This document shows positions 5,630 to 5,938 of a stretch of 5,938 nucleotides of DNA, piece by piece. A program made the position numbers and the translations under genes. The stretch spans positions 117,372 to 123,309 of the forward strand of contig CP070660.1 in NCBI GenBank assembly GCA_020355145.1. The letters run 5' to 3'. This DNA is from Deltaproteobacteria bacterium. Lineage in GTDB: Bacteria > Desulfobacterota > DSM-4660 > Desulfatiglandales > B25-G16. How positions within the stretch are numbered: position 1 is the first letter of the stretch; each line of letters begins with the position of its first letter. The notes under the pieces were generated by a model, which saw nothing but the letters and a program-made list of their open reading frames with translations, made no database searches and was not told where the DNA came from.

Positions 5630-5649
5630 TGAGGTCGCTTTTTGCCTCA
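5630..5649 (-). other. Leader hairpin TGAGG/CCTCA
   Basis: On the minus strand TGAGG (5649-5645) pairs with CCTCA (5634-5630) across a 10-nt A-rich loop. It stands upstream of the terminator in the proposed transporter leader. Four bases after it comes ATGTGA (5626-5621), a start codon directly followed by a stop. Confidence 0.35.
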
Positions 5650-5661
5650 TCTTAGGGGCAG

Positions 5662-5690
5662 AAGATATAGGGAAGATGGTTATGAGTCAA
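5662..5690 (-). promoter_or_regulatory. Sigma-70-like promoter candidate for the transporter unit
   Basis: TTGACT (5690-5685) and TATCTT (5667-5662) on the minus strand are separated by exactly 17 bp. The -35 matches TTGACA at 5 of 6 positions and the -10 matches TATAAT at 4 of 6. The start point would fall near 5655, giving a leader of about 80 nt that contains the 5630-5649 hairpin and the terminator. Confidence 0.45.
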
Positions 5691-5806
5691 TAGGAAAGAT
5701 TTCTGGAGTTTCCTTAAAAATTTTGATTAGGCTTAATGAACCTATTGATTTTCTTTGTAAAGTCAGATCGCGCAACGAAAACCCACTATTTCTTCGCTTC
5801 AAGGCT

Positions 5807-5920
5807 TCCGCAGTGACCCTATCGGGTTCGCAGGTGGGGAATACTTGCCCCTTCCCCGCTCTGAAGGCGGGCTTTCCCCTTCCTGCTTACCTCGATGGGT
5901 ACCCCACTGCTCCCAGCGGA
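5807..5920 (-). other. Multi-helix inverted-repeat domain, possible structured RNA or repeat element
   Basis: GCAGTG (5810-5815) is the perfect complement of CACTGC (5905-5910). TCC (5807-5809) with GGA (5918-5920) can extend this across a 7-nt bulge. Inside this closing helix lie ACCC-TATC-GGGT (5816-5827), GGGG/CCCC (5836-5851) or alternatively GGGGAA/TTCCCC (5836-5857), CCCGC/GCGGG (5855-5871), and the palindrome GGGTACCC (5897-5904). It resembles a multibranched fold. The minus strand is favoured because a terminator lies downstream at 5603-5583. I do not recognise it as RNase P, tmRNA, SRP, 6S or a known riboswitch. It may instead be a dispersed palindromic repeat. Confidence 0.4.
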
Positions 5921-5938
5921 TTTTCGCTCAGAAACAAT

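Larger units (their letters stand above)
5574..5938. other. Gene-free region upstream of the transporter
   Basis: No gene can be supported in these 365 bases. The right half (5761-5938) is GC-rich and full of inverted repeats. The left half (5625-5760) is AT-rich and carries the promoter candidate. A minus-strand frame without ATG or GTG is open from about 5886 to 5680, and a plus-strand frame is open from 5761 to the edge. Both have unusual low-complexity composition and look like translations of palindromic non-coding DNA. Confidence 0.55.

Noticed and set aside
5680..5802. 40-codon minus-strand frame from TTG 5802 (basic peptide ending IFPIDS)
   Set aside because: There is no ATG or GTG and only a GGAAG two bases before the TTG. 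Its open frame continues upstream through palindromic DNA, so it looks like non-coding sequence.
5761..5938. Plus-strand frame open to the right edge (proline- and serine-rich)
   Set aside because: No start codon or ribosome site, composition typical of translated hairpins, and a stop immediately upstream at 5758-5760.
1..5938. CRISPR array, insertion sequence, integrase or prophage genes
   Set aside because: No regularly spaced repeats, transposase or integrase motifs, or terminal repeats with target duplications were seen.

Overview
The window comes from a bacterial chromosome of moderate GC content. Every gene I can support lies on the minus strand. Two HDOD proteins, a soluble GAF-PAS histidine kinase, a stand-alone cyclic-nucleotide-binding domain, an Fsr-like transporter and a good sigma-54 promoter suggest a Gram-negative of the Desulfobacterota (former Deltaproteobacteria) type. 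That placement is an inference from gene style; no marker gene is present, and Nitrospirota or a similar phylum cannot be excluded.

Layout, in the direction of transcription (high to low coordinates). 5938-5574 has no supported gene. It holds a multi-helix inverted-repeat domain (5807-5920), a sigma-70-like promoter (5690-5662), a small hairpin (5649-5630) and a textbook intrinsic terminator (5603-5583). The terminator ends only 9 bases before the ATG of the next gene. 5573-4392 is a 12-TM major facilitator transporter of the fosmidomycin-resistance (Fsr) type. 4382-3885 is a 165-residue stand-alone cNMP-binding domain protein, in a two-gene unit with the transporter. 3884-3460 is a 425-bp control region. 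It contains a near-perfect sigma-54 (-24/-12) promoter, a perfect 14-bp palindrome about 110 bp upstream of the predicted start point, a pair of direct repeats and two long-range inverted repeats.

3459 down to the left edge is a compact signalling operon. Its order is an HDOD protein (3459-2602), a 109-residue protein resembling the small module found in front of HD-GYP domains (2536-2207), a second HDOD protein (2220-1363, overlapping the previous gene by 14 nt) and a soluble sensor histidine kinase (1347 to beyond position 1). The kinase is cut by the window edge inside its ATPase domain.

How they may work together (inference). The operon looks like one signalling module: the kinase senses a cytoplasmic signal through GAF and PAS domains, and the HDOD proteins and small protein act as output or scaffold components. 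Control by sigma-54 would tie expression to an enhancer-binding activator. The two HDOD proteins align without gaps over most of their HD domain. One keeps every canonical HD metal-ligand position, while the other has Asn in place of the last Asp, so the pair may have split into a possibly catalytic and a non-catalytic partner. Several gene starts differ from the longest open frame; the choices are explained per gene.
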